From NCBI GenBank assembly GCA_043513815.1, contig CP121313.1, positions 372,001 through 436,000 of the forward strand: 64,000 nt of DNA, given 5' to 3'. The notes beneath the pieces were generated by a model. The model was not told where the DNA came from and searched no databases. It was given only the letters and a program-made list of their open reading frames with translations. This document shows, one piece after another, positions 35,034 through 44,496 of this stretch (position 1 is its first letter; each line of letters starts with the position of its first letter). Source of the stretch: JANQIO01 sp043513815. Its GTDB lineage: Bacteria > Pseudomonadota > Gammaproteobacteria > Pseudomonadales > Halieaceae. Both the position numbers and the translations under genes were made by a program.

Positions 35034-36425
35034 ATGAGTAAACAAGACAAATTGAAGCGCGGTGCCGTGCCACGTGGCTTCGCCGCGGCCCTGGCGGGAA
35101 TCCGCGCCGGCGGAGCCCTGGCGGTGGATGGTGCGGTGCAGCAGGTGCTGAACCGCTCTGGTCTCGCCAAACAGGCGAATTCCGAATTTTCCCGCCGCGA
35201 GGCGCGCCGCTTTGTGGCAGAGCTGGGCCGCCTCAAGGGTACCTACGTCAAGATTGGCCAGATGCTGGCCCTGCTTGGGGAGCACTTCCTGCCGCCAGTG
35301 TTGACCGAGGCACTGCACGAGCTGGGAGGCCAGACCGAACCCCTGCCCTGGGCGTCGATAGTGCCGGTGCTGGAGGAGGAGCTGGGCGACCGTCTTTTGG
35401 ACCTGGACATCGAACCGGTGGCGTTCGCGGCCGCCTCCCTGGCCCAGGTGCACCGTGCGACGGTGCGCGAAACTGGCGCGCAGATCGTCTGCAAGGTGCA
35501 GTACCCCGGGCTGGCGGAAGTCATCGACGGAGACTTCGACGCCGTGGTGCGCATGTTGAAACTGGCGCGCTGGCTGCCCGCCGGCCGGGATATGGACGAC
35601 TGGCTGGCCTCCATGCGCGATTACCTGCACCACGAGATTGACTACCATCGCGAGGCGAACTTCGCCGCAGCCGTGCAGGACAGGCTGGTGGCCCTGGGCG
35701 AGGTCGGTGAGGTCTACCGTGTTCCCGGCGTGCACCGGGACTACAGCAGTGGACGCGTGCTCGCCCTGGACTATATTGACGGCAAGTCAGTGAATGATCC
35801 TGCGGTAGCCCGCCTGTCCCAGGCCCGGCGTAATCGACTGGCGAAGGCCATGCTGGAGCTGTTCTTCATTGAGCTTTACGACTGGGGCGTTATGCAAACC
35901 GACCCCAACTTCGGCAACTACCTGATCCAGCCGGCGAAGAGCGGGGATTGGCTCGCCCTGCTGGATTTCGGCTCCATGCTGGAGGGTGACGCAGATTTCC
36001 TTTATCACCTGCGCACCGTGATCGCGGCTGGCCTCGAAGAGGATGTTGAGACCCTGGTAGAGGGCCTGATAGGCCTGGGCTGCCTGCAGCCTGACGCCAG
36101 GCCCCAGGGCAGGAAACTGTTTGCGGATTTTTGCCTGCACTTGCTGGAACCGCTGCGCGAGCCGGACCGGCTGCCGAGAGACCTGCTCAATCAACGCGGG
36201 GAGTACCGGTGGGCAGACTCGCGATTGATGCAGCGCGCCGGCAAGATGGCCGCGGCCAGCAGTACTTCCCGCCATTTCACCACTCCGTCGCGGGATTTTG
36301 CGTTGATCGCGCGCAAGCTCACCGGCGTCTTCACTTTCATTGCCGTGCTCGGTGCAGAATTCAACGGTTACGAGCTGGTAATGGCACACATCGAGCGTTG
36401 GCGCGAGGGAGAAGCCCGTGGCTAG
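35034..36425 (+). CDS. ABC1/COQ8-like atypical kinase, first copy
   Basis: A 463-residue member of the UbiB/ADCK family. The KxGQ motif is in YVKIGQML (near residue 76) and the Ala-rich loop in AAASLAQVH (near 140). The catalytic Lys is in CKVQYPG, followed by QTDPNFGN and LLDFG. The QTDPN motif is characteristic of the COQ8 branch rather than E. coli UbiB (HADMHPGN). These ATPases support ubiquinone biosynthesis or lipid homeostasis. It overlaps the second ABC1 gene by eight bases. Confidence 0.9.
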   Translation: MSKQDKLKRGAVPRGFAAALAGIRAGGALAVDGAVQQVLNRSGLAKQANSEFSRREARRFVAELGRLKGTYVKIGQMLALLGEHFLPPVLTEALHELGGQTEPLPWASIVPVLEEELGDRLLDLDIEPVAFAAASLAQVHRATVRETGAQIVCKVQYPGLAEVIDGDFDAVVRMLKLARWLPAGRDMDDWLASMRDYLHHEIDYHREANFAAAVQDRLVALGEVGEVYRVPGVHRDYSSGRVLALDYIDGKSVNDPAVARLSQARRNRLAKAMLELFFIELYDWGVMQTDPNFGNYLIQPAKSGDWLALLDFGSMLEGDADFLYHLRTVIAAGLEEDVETLVEGLIGLGCLQPDARPQGRKLFADFCLHLLEPLREPDRLPRDLLNQRGEYRWADSRLMQRAGKMAAASSTSRHFTTPSRDFALIARKLTGVFTFIAVLGAEFNGYELVMAHIERWREGEARG

Positions 36426-37776
36426 GTCCCAACAGAGGTCCCAACAGAGGTCGCAACAAAAGCCGCAAAAAAAGTCGCAGCAGGCTACAGTGCCCAGCTC
36501 CCGGGTCGGGCGTCTCGCGCGGGTCGCCAGGCTGGCCGGGGGTGTTGCCAGCGGGATGATCGCCGAGGGCGGTCGCCGGCTGCGCGCCGGTGAACGACCC
36601 CGCGCACGGGAGTTATTGCTCACTCCACGTAACGCCCAGCGGGTGGCTGACGAGCTGGCGCGCATGCGGGGTGCCGCCATGAAGTTGGGACAGATGCTGT
36701 CCATGGACGGCGGTGAGTTCCTGCCGCGGCAGCTGGCGGATATTCTCGCCCGGCTGCGCGACGAGGCCGACTACATGCCCTTCGACCAGCTTGACCGGAC
36801 CATGACTGTCGCCTTCGGTGAAGACTGGGAGGGCCAGTTTTACGGTTTCGACTACCAGCCGATTGCGGCCGCCTCCATCGGCCAGGTGCATCGCACGCAG
36901 GCGCCGGATGGACGCGACATTGTGCTCAAGGTGCAGTATCCGGGCGTGGCGAAGAGTATCGACAGTGATATCGACAACATTTACGCACTGCTCAAGCTGT
37001 CCGGCCTGGTGCCCGACCAGGTGGATATGAAACCGCTGCTAAAGGATGCAAAAGACCAGCTACGCGACGAGGCCAACTACCTGCTGGAAGCCGAGCACCT
37101 GGCCGAATTCGGGGAACTGTTGGCTGACGACGAGCGCTTCGTGGTGCCGCAGTTGCTGCCTGAGCTGACCACCGAGCACGTGCTGGCCATGACCTACATC
37201 GAGAGTGAGCCGGTGGACGTAATCAGTGAGCTGGGCCAGGCGCAGCGCGATGCGCTGGTCACCGCGATGATGGACCTGATGTTGATGGAGTTCTTCCATT
37301 TGCGCCTGGTGCAGACCGATCCCAATTTTGCCAACTACCGCTACCAGGCTTCCACCGATCGCATGGTGCTGCTGGACTTTGGAGCCACCCGGCGCTTCAA
37401 GGCAAAATTCGTCAATGAATACCGGCGCATGATCAAGGCGGCCCGGAAGGGCGATGAATCCAGGCTACTGGATGCGGCGCAGAAGCTCGGTTACGTGGTG
37501 GAGGATGCCAGCGACGCCTACCGCGATTTCGTGCTGGATATTTTTGCCATCGCGCTGGAACCGCTTACCACCGAGGGCCCCTACGACTTTGGAACGTCAG
37601 ATATCTCGGCGCGCCTGTCTGAGATCGGTGCCAGCGCCCAGGAATTCAGGGAGTTCTGGCACGCACCGCCTTCGGATGCCGTATTTTTCCATCGCAAGGT
37701 GGGCGGGATGTTCCTGCTGGCCCAGCGCATGGGTGCGCGCGTGGACCTGCAATCACTGGCAGCCCGCTGGGTATAG
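36418..37776 (+). CDS. ABC1/COQ8-like atypical kinase, second copy
   Basis: A 452-residue paralogue of the preceding gene, with MKLGQMLSM (KxGQ) near residue 87, AAASIGQVH, LKVQYPG, QTDPNFANY and LLDFGATRR. The first 22 residues are a low-complexity RSQQ tract encoded by a 12-base direct repeat (AGGTCCCAACAG), absent from the first copy. The GTG start overlaps the previous stop. The two genes are clearly diverged, which suggests a long-standing duplication, not a recent one. They may act as a pair. Confidence 0.9.
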   Translation: MARSQQRSQQRSQQKPQKKSQQATVPSSRVGRLARVARLAGGVASGMIAEGGRRLRAGERPRARELLLTPRNAQRVADELARMRGAAMKLGQMLSMDGGEFLPRQLADILARLRDEADYMPFDQLDRTMTVAFGEDWEGQFYGFDYQPIAAASIGQVHRTQAPDGRDIVLKVQYPGVAKSIDSDIDNIYALLKLSGLVPDQVDMKPLLKDAKDQLRDEANYLLEAEHLAEFGELLADDERFVVPQLLPELTTEHVLAMTYIESEPVDVISELGQAQRDALVTAMMDLMLMEFFHLRLVQTDPNFANYRYQASTDRMVLLDFGATRRFKAKFVNEYRRMIKAARKGDESRLLDAAQKLGYVVEDASDAYRDFVLDIFAIALEPLTTEGPYDFGTSDISARLSEIGASAQEFREFWHAPPSDAVFFHRKVGGMFLLAQRMGARVDLQSLAARWV

Positions 37777-37790
37777 CTGGCTGCCCCCGA

Positions 37791-39104
37791 TTAGCTGGTG
37801 CTCTTCGACGGATTGAAGAAGTCGAAATCTTCTGTGTTGGTAAACATGAAGTTGGCATCCACCGAGGTATTTTCGATCCCCAGGTGGCGCCGCAACGCCT
37901 TGTGCACATGCTTGGGATAGATAATCGTGCCGTTGTTGTCATCCCGCTGCAGCGTTGACGGGTTGATCTTGAAGGCATTGTGGCCGCCGTCTGTCTGGCC
38001 CACCACGCGATTACCCCAGGCTGCACCCTGCTCCATAATGATGTAGCTGCCGATGGGCCAGTGGTCCTTGCCGTTGTCGGCGTTGTAGTGCGGCGTGCGG
38101 CTGAAGTCGGAGCCGATCACCAGCGTCAGCCGGTCGGCTACCCCGCGCTCATTGGCGTAGGTCCAAATGTAGTCGATGGCCCGCTCCAGGGCGCTGAACA
38201 GGGTGACATGCTGTACATCGTGCCGCTGGTGGGTGTCGTGGCCAAGCAGGAGCAGGTCTGCTGCAGAGGCCACGCCAGATTCAAACGCCAGTATGGCCAG
38301 CTGTGCCTGCCTGAGGATATCGGTTTCACCGATGTCCGGGTGGAGCTCGAAGGGCTCCTGAAAGTCCTCCGGCGATGGCGGCAACACATCCACAAACCTC
38401 GCCAGTGCATCGGCGGTGCTCCTGGCATTCATGTAGGCCATGATGTTGTCGCGCTGCCGCGGCGTCAGGGTATCGCTTTGCAATCTGCGCTGCATGGCGG
38501 CTTGCTGCGCCGCCTGGATGCGGTTGACCTCACTGCCCAGCCGGATATTGGCATTGTCCCAGGTGTTGATATTGGGCTGCAGGATTTCGTAGAGGCCGTA
38601 GACATCATCCAGTCGGTTGTAGCGGATCAGCCGGGCGGCATCGGCAAAACCACCGAAGTTGATATAGGCCAGCGGCAGGTCCGGGGAGGCATTGGCGGAG
38701 TGCATGGCCGTGATGGTCGGATAACCTGCCGCGTTGCGGCCGCTCCAGTTGTGCAGGATACCGGTGCTGTGGGAGTTGGTCTGCGCATCGACCCCGTTGA
38801 TGACCAGCATATCCTGATGGTACTTGGAGAACAGGGCCTGGTTGTTGGCAAAGGGCGCGTAGGGGATATTGCCCGCTACCTGCACTTCGTTGCTGTTTGC
38901 CCAGTTGTTGATTTCCAGCTCACCGGGAACATTGGTTTTGGGGTCACATAGACTGGTGACATCCCAGCCACCCTCCGCCTGCAGCACCAGCACCAGTCGA
39001 CCGCTGTAGTCACCCGGCGCCGCCCACAGCCGATTGAAGGGTCCTGCGGTGGCCGCCGCGCCAGTGGCGATGGCCAGCGATTGGATGAATTCACGTCTTT
39101 TCAT
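37791..39104 (-). CDS. DUF1501 secreted protein (Tat signal)
   Basis: A 437-residue protein with a Tat-like start (MKRREFIQSLAIATGAAAT). The sulfatase-like DUF1501 pattern follows: LVLVLQAEGGWDVTSL, NGVDAQTNSHSTGILHNWSGRN, GSDFSRTPHYNADNGKDHWP and GGHNAF. Members are widespread in marine bacteria and usually sit next to a large secreted protein with cytochrome or DUF1800/DUF1592-type domains, as here. The function is unknown, perhaps hydrolysis of sulfate or phosphate esters. AGGAGAG precedes the ATG. It lies 19 bases after the 1192-residue gene. Confidence 0.88.
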   Translation of the reverse strand: MKRREFIQSLAIATGAAATAGPFNRLWAAPGDYSGRLVLVLQAEGGWDVTSLCDPKTNVPGELEINNWANSNEVQVAGNIPYAPFANNQALFSKYHQDMLVINGVDAQTNSHSTGILHNWSGRNAAGYPTITAMHSANASPDLPLAYINFGGFADAARLIRYNRLDDVYGLYEILQPNINTWDNANIRLGSEVNRIQAAQQAAMQRRLQSDTLTPRQRDNIMAYMNARSTADALARFVDVLPPSPEDFQEPFELHPDIGETDILRQAQLAILAFESGVASAADLLLLGHDTHQRHDVQHVTLFSALERAIDYIWTYANERGVADRLTLVIGSDFSRTPHYNADNGKDHWPIGSYIIMEQGAAWGNRVVGQTDGGHNAFKINPSTLQRDDNNGTIIYPKHVHKALRRHLGIENTSVDANFMFTNTEDFDFFNPSKSTS

Positions 39105-39123
39105 GGTCGCGCTCTCCTCTCGC

Positions 39124-42100
39124 TTATTCGTGCAGGTAGTTGTAGTGGGTCATCAGGTACATGATCACGGAGACCCATGTGCCCTTCATCAATTCGGGGT
39201 CGTACTGGAACACTTGGTGGTATTCCCAGCCCTGATTGTGGTAGTCCTGGTCGTAGATGTTGCATTGCTCGTCAGGCCACTGCCAGCCGAAAGTGGCGTT
39301 CGGCACTTCCTGTTTTCTGCCCTGCCAGGTCTCCACCAGCAGCTGGTAGGTGGCCTCAATCTCTGGATCGTCCAGCTCCAGCTCTTCGCCCAGCATCAGG
39401 GCGTGTAGCGCCTGGATGGCTTCGCGCAACTCCGTTGAGCCGCTGCTGGCCGCATAGGGATCGGTATCCTGCAAGGAGATTGAGGTCTGTACCGGGATGT
39501 TGGCGGGTACGCGCGGCCCGTAGGTCACGATCTCTACCGTGTATTCCCCGGCCTGGCTGGCTTCGAAGGGGAAGCTGATCCAGCCCTGTCCGCCCCAGAT
39601 GACCCAGCCCACGGGTTGCCAGTCCCCGGGTGTCACTTCCTCCCAGTGCTGGTCGCCGCTGTTGTGGTACTCGCCTTCCCAGAAGTCGATGCGCTGTTCG
39701 AAGCCGTTGGTTTGCGCAAATTCCTCGCCTTCGTAGGTCGCCACCTGGACGCCGTCACGAAGAATGCGCACCCGGTCGATGACCACATTGTTGCCGATCT
39801 GGTTCTCTTCATCCCAGTAGCTGTTATCAAGGCTGATACGCAGCTTCTTGGTGCCAGGCTGCATGCTCAGGCTCAGCGAACGGGTGCCTCGGTCAGCATA
39901 GGTTGCCGGCACCTCGAATTGCTGCCGGCCTTCCTGGCCTGGAGTGGTGTGCGGGTCCAGGCTGCCAAATACGGTGCGCTGGTTGTCGGGCTTGAAGAAA
40001 TCCTGGAAAACGGCGTCACAGGCGAAATCAATGGCCTGGCGCTGGGCCACGTTCGACATCAGGGTGGTTAGCTGCCGTGCCCTGTCCTTCACACCCACCG
40101 AGTCGATGCCACCGTAGTACACCCGGAATGAGTCTTCCAGAGCGTTGTAAGTGCCATCCATCGTCCAGGGGTTATTGTTGTCCTCTCGCCAGGATGAACC
40201 GAAGATCGCCCGGGTCTTCCGGGTCAGCTCTTCCGGCGTCAGCAGCCGGCCGGTGCCGACCACCTCCAGCTCGAGCTCCCGGCCTGCCGCCGCTCCAGGC
40301 TCCACGCCCGCTGCCCTGAACCAGCCACTCATGGCCATATCTACCAGCAGTGACTTCAGCTTCAAACCACCGTCTGAGAAATCTTCGGCGAAGTTCTGGA
40401 TGTCCTGATTTTGCTGGTCGAAAGCGCGCAGCAGTTGCTGGTAGCCAACGTCTCCCGTCGAACCAGGCGCCTCGAGCACCTCTGCACCCATGACCGCCGG
40501 CCACCAGAACTTAACAGAGGCCCTGGCAAAACGCGGGTCGCTGGCGATACGTCCGGCCAGCCATTGCAGGGTAGTGGCCTTGCGGGTGGTGGCTTCACCG
40601 GGTAGTCCTGGCGCGCGCATGTCGCGGAACCAGGTGTCGCCCTCCCGGTAAGGCGATGGATCTGCATCTTCCGAGAACCACTCCGGGTACTTGTAGGTGT
40701 CGGGTAGCGCGTCCTTGCCACCCCAACTGCTGCGATACCAGCCCTCGTTACCGTAATTCTGAAAGGCGCCGGCCACCGGATCCATCTGCTCGTGACACAC
40801 GGTGCAGGCCGGGTTGTTCATGGTGGGATTGTTGGTATCTGCCAGGGCTGCCGGGTCCGTGGTGCGGCTGGCCGACTTCTCGATATCCACATCCAGGAAA
40901 TGCAGGTAGGTCCAGCGCGCGCGGGCCCGGTTGCGGTTGGTTTCGGTGCTGGGGTAGCGCGTCAGGAAAGCCATACTGTTCAGTACGCCGGCGTGCGGGT
41001 AGCGCAGGAAGGAGCCATGCTGGAAGATGTTGGCACCGAGGCCCTCGATATACTCTGAGACAAGTGATTCGTCCTGGAAAATCTGGCCCTTGTGAATGGT
41101 TCTGCGGAAATCGTCAGGATCCTCGGTGCCGTGGTTGGCCCCGGTCCTGAAAACATAGGACATCTGCGGATTCGACATCATGTAGTCGGCGGTGAGGATT
41201 TCGCTGTAGGGCAGGTTGTTCTCCACCACGTAGGCGATCAGCTCCAGCGGCGAGCGTGCAGCGCCGTACTGGAAAAGACGCTCCCATTCCCAGTACTCCT
41301 CTTCCTGGCCCGCGCTGAGCATGTCGAACTTGCGTTGGGACAACAGCGGGTAGAAGGTCCAATTGGAATCCAGCACGTCGAAGAACAGCCCGTTGAGCAG
41401 ACCGTCGGTGTGCAGTCGGTCATTCGCCGCCCGTATCAGGAATTCATGGAATTCCTCACCTTCCATCAGGCCGAGAAGGGCGGCACGCAGGCCGTCTGCG
41501 CCGGCTTCTGCCTGGGCGTATTCCGCCTCGGTGGGCAGCCGGCCCGCGAAAATCAGCGCTGCCCGACGCAGGGTCTGGCGCGCATCTGCCATGATCAGGC
41601 CATTCCAGAAGTCGCCCTCCGGGCCGCCGATATCGCCCTGCTCACCGGTGACCAGGAACACGTAGTTAGCCAGCGCCTGATACTCATTGGACTGGGAAGT
41701 GTAGATAGGTCCGCCGCCATGGCCGACACCCTGTGCCTTGCTGAGTATCAGCTGGGGGGCGCCGTCTACTTCAGTCAGGAACGCATCCAGCGCGGCGGCA
41801 TTGGTGGCATCATCGGTGCCCGTGGGACCCAGGGATAGGCGGGCGCCGCCATTGACGGCGATGCCGCCGGGGATGTGACAGGCCTGGCAGACCACCACAG
41901 CGTCTGCCACGAAGTCTGAATAGTAGGTAAACGGGGTGTCTTCCACTTCGGTGGTGACATCGAAGCCGATAAGGGCGAGGCCCAGACTGGCACGTTCGCT
42001 CTCGGTGCCATTGGCCGTGACGTTGTCGGAAATCTGGTTGACTGCATTGAGGTCGCCGATGAACGGGCCGCCCGGTAGCTGGCGGCTCCAGATCAGTGCG

Positions 42101-42702
42101 TCCAGCCAGGTGACCTGGCCGTCATTGCTGATATCCACCACTACCTGGCGCGCGGCGCGATCCAGGTTGTAGGCGATCTGGGCGCTGCTGAGCTCGCCCA
42201 GTAGAGGTTTGATCCACTGGTAGACTGCTTCTGTCAGGCCGGAGACCTTGGGGCCGATCTCCTTGAGCTCGGCGCCACTCATCAGCGCGTGCCACTGGCC
42301 CTGGACCGGCGTGTAGGTGTTGTCGATGGCGGAGTTGCGATCAGCGTTGACGTCTTCGCCGCCGCTGGCCGTCACCAGGTAGTAGGCGTTGTCGTCCAGG
42401 CCGAGCAGCTGTAGCTGGAAGTTGCCGATCCAGAACAGTTTGATAAAGGCGTTGGCACCCGCCCAGGCCGCGGCCTGGTTGTTCTCCATATACTCCCGGT
42501 CCCAGCTTTCCGCCGTGGCGATGACCTGGTCGGGATTGTCGAGGGGGGCAACGGATACTTGCGCGCCGCCAACAGGGCCGTTGAGCTGGGTCTGAAAGCA
42601 GCCGCTCAGTAGCAGTGTTGTGGCACAAACAAAAAGTGCACGGCGATAACGCCGCACGGTTGATGTACACCAACCCGGGTTCAGCAGTAGCCTGAGCCGC
42701 AT
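39124..42702 (-). CDS. Giant lipoprotein with two CXXCH haem motifs (DUF1588/1592-like)
   Basis: A 1192-residue protein with a lipoprotein signal (LLLSGC near residue 35). There are two CXXCH motifs: CQACH near residue 275 and CTVCH near 640. The latter is followed by EQMDPVAGAFQNYGNEGWYR, which resembles the DUF1588 domain of planctomycete-type cytochromes. A late jelly-roll segment (SLSLSMQPGTKKLRISLDN, IGNNVVIDRVRI) looks like a calcium-type carbohydrate-binding module. This suggests a surface or periplasmic redox protein acting on a polymer, together with the DUF1501 protein. The exact role is not known. Confidence 0.7.
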   Translation of the reverse strand: MRLRLLLNPGWCTSTVRRYRRALFVCATTLLLSGCFQTQLNGPVGGAQVSVAPLDNPDQVIATAESWDREYMENNQAAAWAGANAFIKLFWIGNFQLQLLGLDDNAYYLVTASGGEDVNADRNSAIDNTYTPVQGQWHALMSGAELKEIGPKVSGLTEAVYQWIKPLLGELSSAQIAYNLDRAARQVVVDISNDGQVTWLDALIWSRQLPGGPFIGDLNAVNQISDNVTANGTESERASLGLALIGFDVTTEVEDTPFTYYSDFVADAVVVCQACHIPGGIAVNGGARLSLGPTGTDDATNAAALDAFLTEVDGAPQLILSKAQGVGHGGGPIYTSQSNEYQALANYVFLVTGEQGDIGGPEGDFWNGLIMADARQTLRRAALIFAGRLPTEAEYAQAEAGADGLRAALLGLMEGEEFHEFLIRAANDRLHTDGLLNGLFFDVLDSNWTFYPLLSQRKFDMLSAGQEEEYWEWERLFQYGAARSPLELIAYVVENNLPYSEILTADYMMSNPQMSYVFRTGANHGTEDPDDFRRTIHKGQIFQDESLVSEYIEGLGANIFQHGSFLRYPHAGVLNSMAFLTRYPSTETNRNRARARWTYLHFLDVDIEKSASRTTDPAALADTNNPTMNNPACTVCHEQMDPVAGAFQNYGNEGWYRSSWGGKDALPDTYKYPEWFSEDADPSPYREGDTWFRDMRAPGLPGEATTRKATTLQWLAGRIASDPRFARASVKFWWPAVMGAEVLEAPGSTGDVGYQQLLRAFDQQNQDIQNFAEDFSDGGLKLKSLLVDMAMSGWFRAAGVEPGAAAGRELELEVVGTGRLLTPEELTRKTRAIFGSSWREDNNNPWTMDGTYNALEDSFRVYYGGIDSVGVKDRARQLTTLMSNVAQRQAIDFACDAVFQDFFKPDNQRTVFGSLDPHTTPGQEGRQQFEVPATYADRGTRSLSLSMQPGTKKLRISLDNSYWDEENQIGNNVVIDRVRILRDGVQVATYEGEEFAQTNGFEQRIDFWEGEYHNSGDQHWEEVTPGDWQPVGWVIWGGQGWISFPFEASQAGEYTVEIVTYGPRVPANIPVQTSISLQDTDPYAASSGSTELREAIQALHALMLGEELELDDPEIEATYQLLVETWQGRKQEVPNATFGWQWPDEQCNIYDQDYHNQGWEYHQVFQYDPELMKGTWVSVIMYLMTHYNYLHE

Positions 42703-43264
42703 CGCGATACTCCTTTCGCGTACGATTGTCTTTATCCCGTCGAGCGCATTCGTCGGCGGTTAGCGACCGTCTGTTACCGCGTGTTCTGGTACTCTGGACC
42801 GCTATTTATCGTTGGTGCGACAGCGCAAGCTGCACATTCACAGCACTGCTTTACTGAAAATCCCTGAACGCACACCCAGTGTAATAGCATAGTGGAGTCA
42901 GCCAAACCAGTGCTGGCGTGGTGTTCGTGACCGGTTTGGCAAAAATTCAGACTAAGGTTTAGGGCATTGGTTTAGTCAGGGTGACAAATCAATCCATCGG
43001 TGTGAGTGCCGCCGCCAGGCTGCGTCGCGCGAAGCGCGGTGCAAAAGCCCTGAAGCCAGCGGCTCGCCGCTGGCTGGTGATTCGGAGAATAGAGTAGCGG
43101 GTTAGATGACTTCCTGACCAGAAGCAGTGACAGGCCATGCTGAGATAAGGGTATGTGCCGGCAACCTGAGCTCGCGGCCGGGAACGTGGTAGAGTGCTTC
43201 GACGCCATGAAAATTCTTGTCAGCGACAGGATTTCGTTCACCTGAACAGAGGGGGGGCAACAAA
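42703..43264. other. 562-bp spacer between divergent genes with two GC hairpins
   Basis: No convincing gene. Two strong hairpins lie close together: CGCGC-gaa-GCGCG at 43026-43038 and GCCAGCGGC-tc-GCCGCTGGC at 43055-43074 (nine-bp perfect stem). Neither has a T-run. Because both flanking genes point away, no terminator is needed here, so a small RNA or a palindromic repeat is possible. A strong ribosome site (GAGGGGGGGC) closes the spacer before the DM13 gene. Confidence 0.6.
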
Positions 43265-43864
43265 ATGCTCAAGACGCTAACGCTTTGCCTGGGCGCGGTG
43301 TTGTTTGTCGTGCTCGGGTGGTTTTTTGTGTCCCCGCTGTTTATCGATAAGGCTGTCGATGAATCACTGCCAGTGGCAGGTTTTACCCGGCCCAGCCCCG
43401 AGGCGGTGGCTGCAATGACACCGGCGGAAAAAGCGGACGCCATGCAGCAGTTGATGTCTAAGGCGGCGGCGCAGCCGGACCAGATGGTTGACGATGAGAT
43501 GATGGAATCTGTCGTCCCGACTCTTGTCAAGCGCGGCAAGTTTCGAGACGCAGACGCGGTGCATCGCGGCTCTGGCGATGCGCTGATCTACCAGTTGGCT
43601 GATGGCTCCCTGCTGTTGCGGCTGGAAAATTTCAGGGCCACAAACGGCCCGGCACTGGTGGTCTACCTTGCGGAACACGCCGACCCGGATAGCCCGGAGC
43701 AGGTCGAAGCCAGTTTCGTCAGCCTCGGAGAGCTAAAGGGAAACGTGGGCAACCAGAACTACGCAATCCCGCCCGGCACCGAACTGTCCAGCATCAATAG
43801 CGTTGTTATCTGGTGCGAGCTGTTTGGCGTCCTCTTCTCCCCAGCCGCACTGGTCGAAGGCTAG
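43265..43864 (+). CDS. DM13-domain membrane-anchored protein
   Basis: A 199-residue protein with an N-terminal membrane helix (about 1-24) and a periplasmic DM13 domain in the C-terminal half (about 95-199). The domain contains KRGKFRDADAVHRGSGDALIY, RATNGPALVVYLAE, a GNQNYAIP segment and a C-terminal Cys in VVIWCELFGVLF. DM13 domains are proposed to act in electron transfer, with that cysteine as a possible redox centre. Start chosen at the ATG after a long G-rich ribosome site. Confidence 0.85.
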   Translation: MLKTLTLCLGAVLFVVLGWFFVSPLFIDKAVDESLPVAGFTRPSPEAVAAMTPAEKADAMQQLMSKAAAQPDQMVDDEMMESVVPTLVKRGKFRDADAVHRGSGDALIYQLADGSLLLRLENFRATNGPALVVYLAEHADPDSPEQVEASFVSLGELKGNVGNQNYAIPPGTELSSINSVVIWCELFGVLFSPAALVEG

Positions 43865-43916
43865 CAGAGCTTAATAGCCGGAAAGCCTCGATCGGGGCGA
43901 TCCGCGAAATCGGCCG

Positions 43917-44402
43917 CTAGGGTGCGCCAAGCATACCGCGGTGTTCCAGCCGCAGGGCCATTGGCAGGCCTTCAACAGACAGCTTGGTCTTCAGCAGGTA
44001 GGGAAGGCCCGCTGCCGGGCGCCGCTCTGCCAGTTCCCGCGCCAGGGCCAGGGAGTCCAGCATGCCGATGCTCGCGGTGAGCGTGACTTCGCCTTCGCCA
44101 TAGGCGGGAATGCGGCCGCCGTCGGCGCTGGTGCCGGATAGCACGCGCCTATCCTGCAGATAGACTTCCGAATAAAGGCCCTTGATGTTGATCGCCACCG
44201 GGTTGGGGTTGAGTACCCGCAGGCGGATCTCGAAGCGCGCTTCCATGTTCTCGATGCTGAGCGGGCGCAGGGCAACCAGGCGGATTTCAGGTTCGTCGAA
44301 GTCGGGGGGCGTCAGGGTCGAACAGGCCGTGAGAACGCAGGCGCCCAGCAGCATCAGCGCTCTCGCTGTCAGGGTATTGAACTGATCTCTCATTCCGGTC
44401 AT
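43917..44402 (-). CDS. LEA-14-like (late embryogenesis abundant type 2) lipoprotein
   Basis: A 161-residue precursor with a lipobox LLGACVLTAC near residue 27 and one LEA-14/WHy beta domain (LRVLNPNPVAINIKGLYSEVYL), which has the family's NPN signature. Bacterial WHy proteins are linked to stress or membrane roles, mostly untested. Either of two nearby ATG codons (three residues apart) could start it. Convergent with the DM13 gene. Confidence 0.85.
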   Translation of the reverse strand: MTGMRDQFNTLTARALMLLGACVLTACSTLTPPDFDEPEIRLVALRPLSIENMEARFEIRLRVLNPNPVAINIKGLYSEVYLQDRRVLSGTSADGGRIPAYGEGEVTLTASIGMLDSLALARELAERRPAAGLPYLLKTKLSVEGLPMALRLEHRGMLGAP

Positions 44403-44496
44403 GGCAATGAGTATACGCCAGCAGGCGCGCTTGAACTGTCTGGCTTGATGTGGCGTAGTAGAAGATTGTGATGTACTTCAATGCACGAGGCCCCCA

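Noticed and set aside
42972..43241. Minus-strand open frame in the 562-base spacer
   Set aside because: Low-complexity, no start site, and interrupted by the two hairpins; no sign of coding selection.
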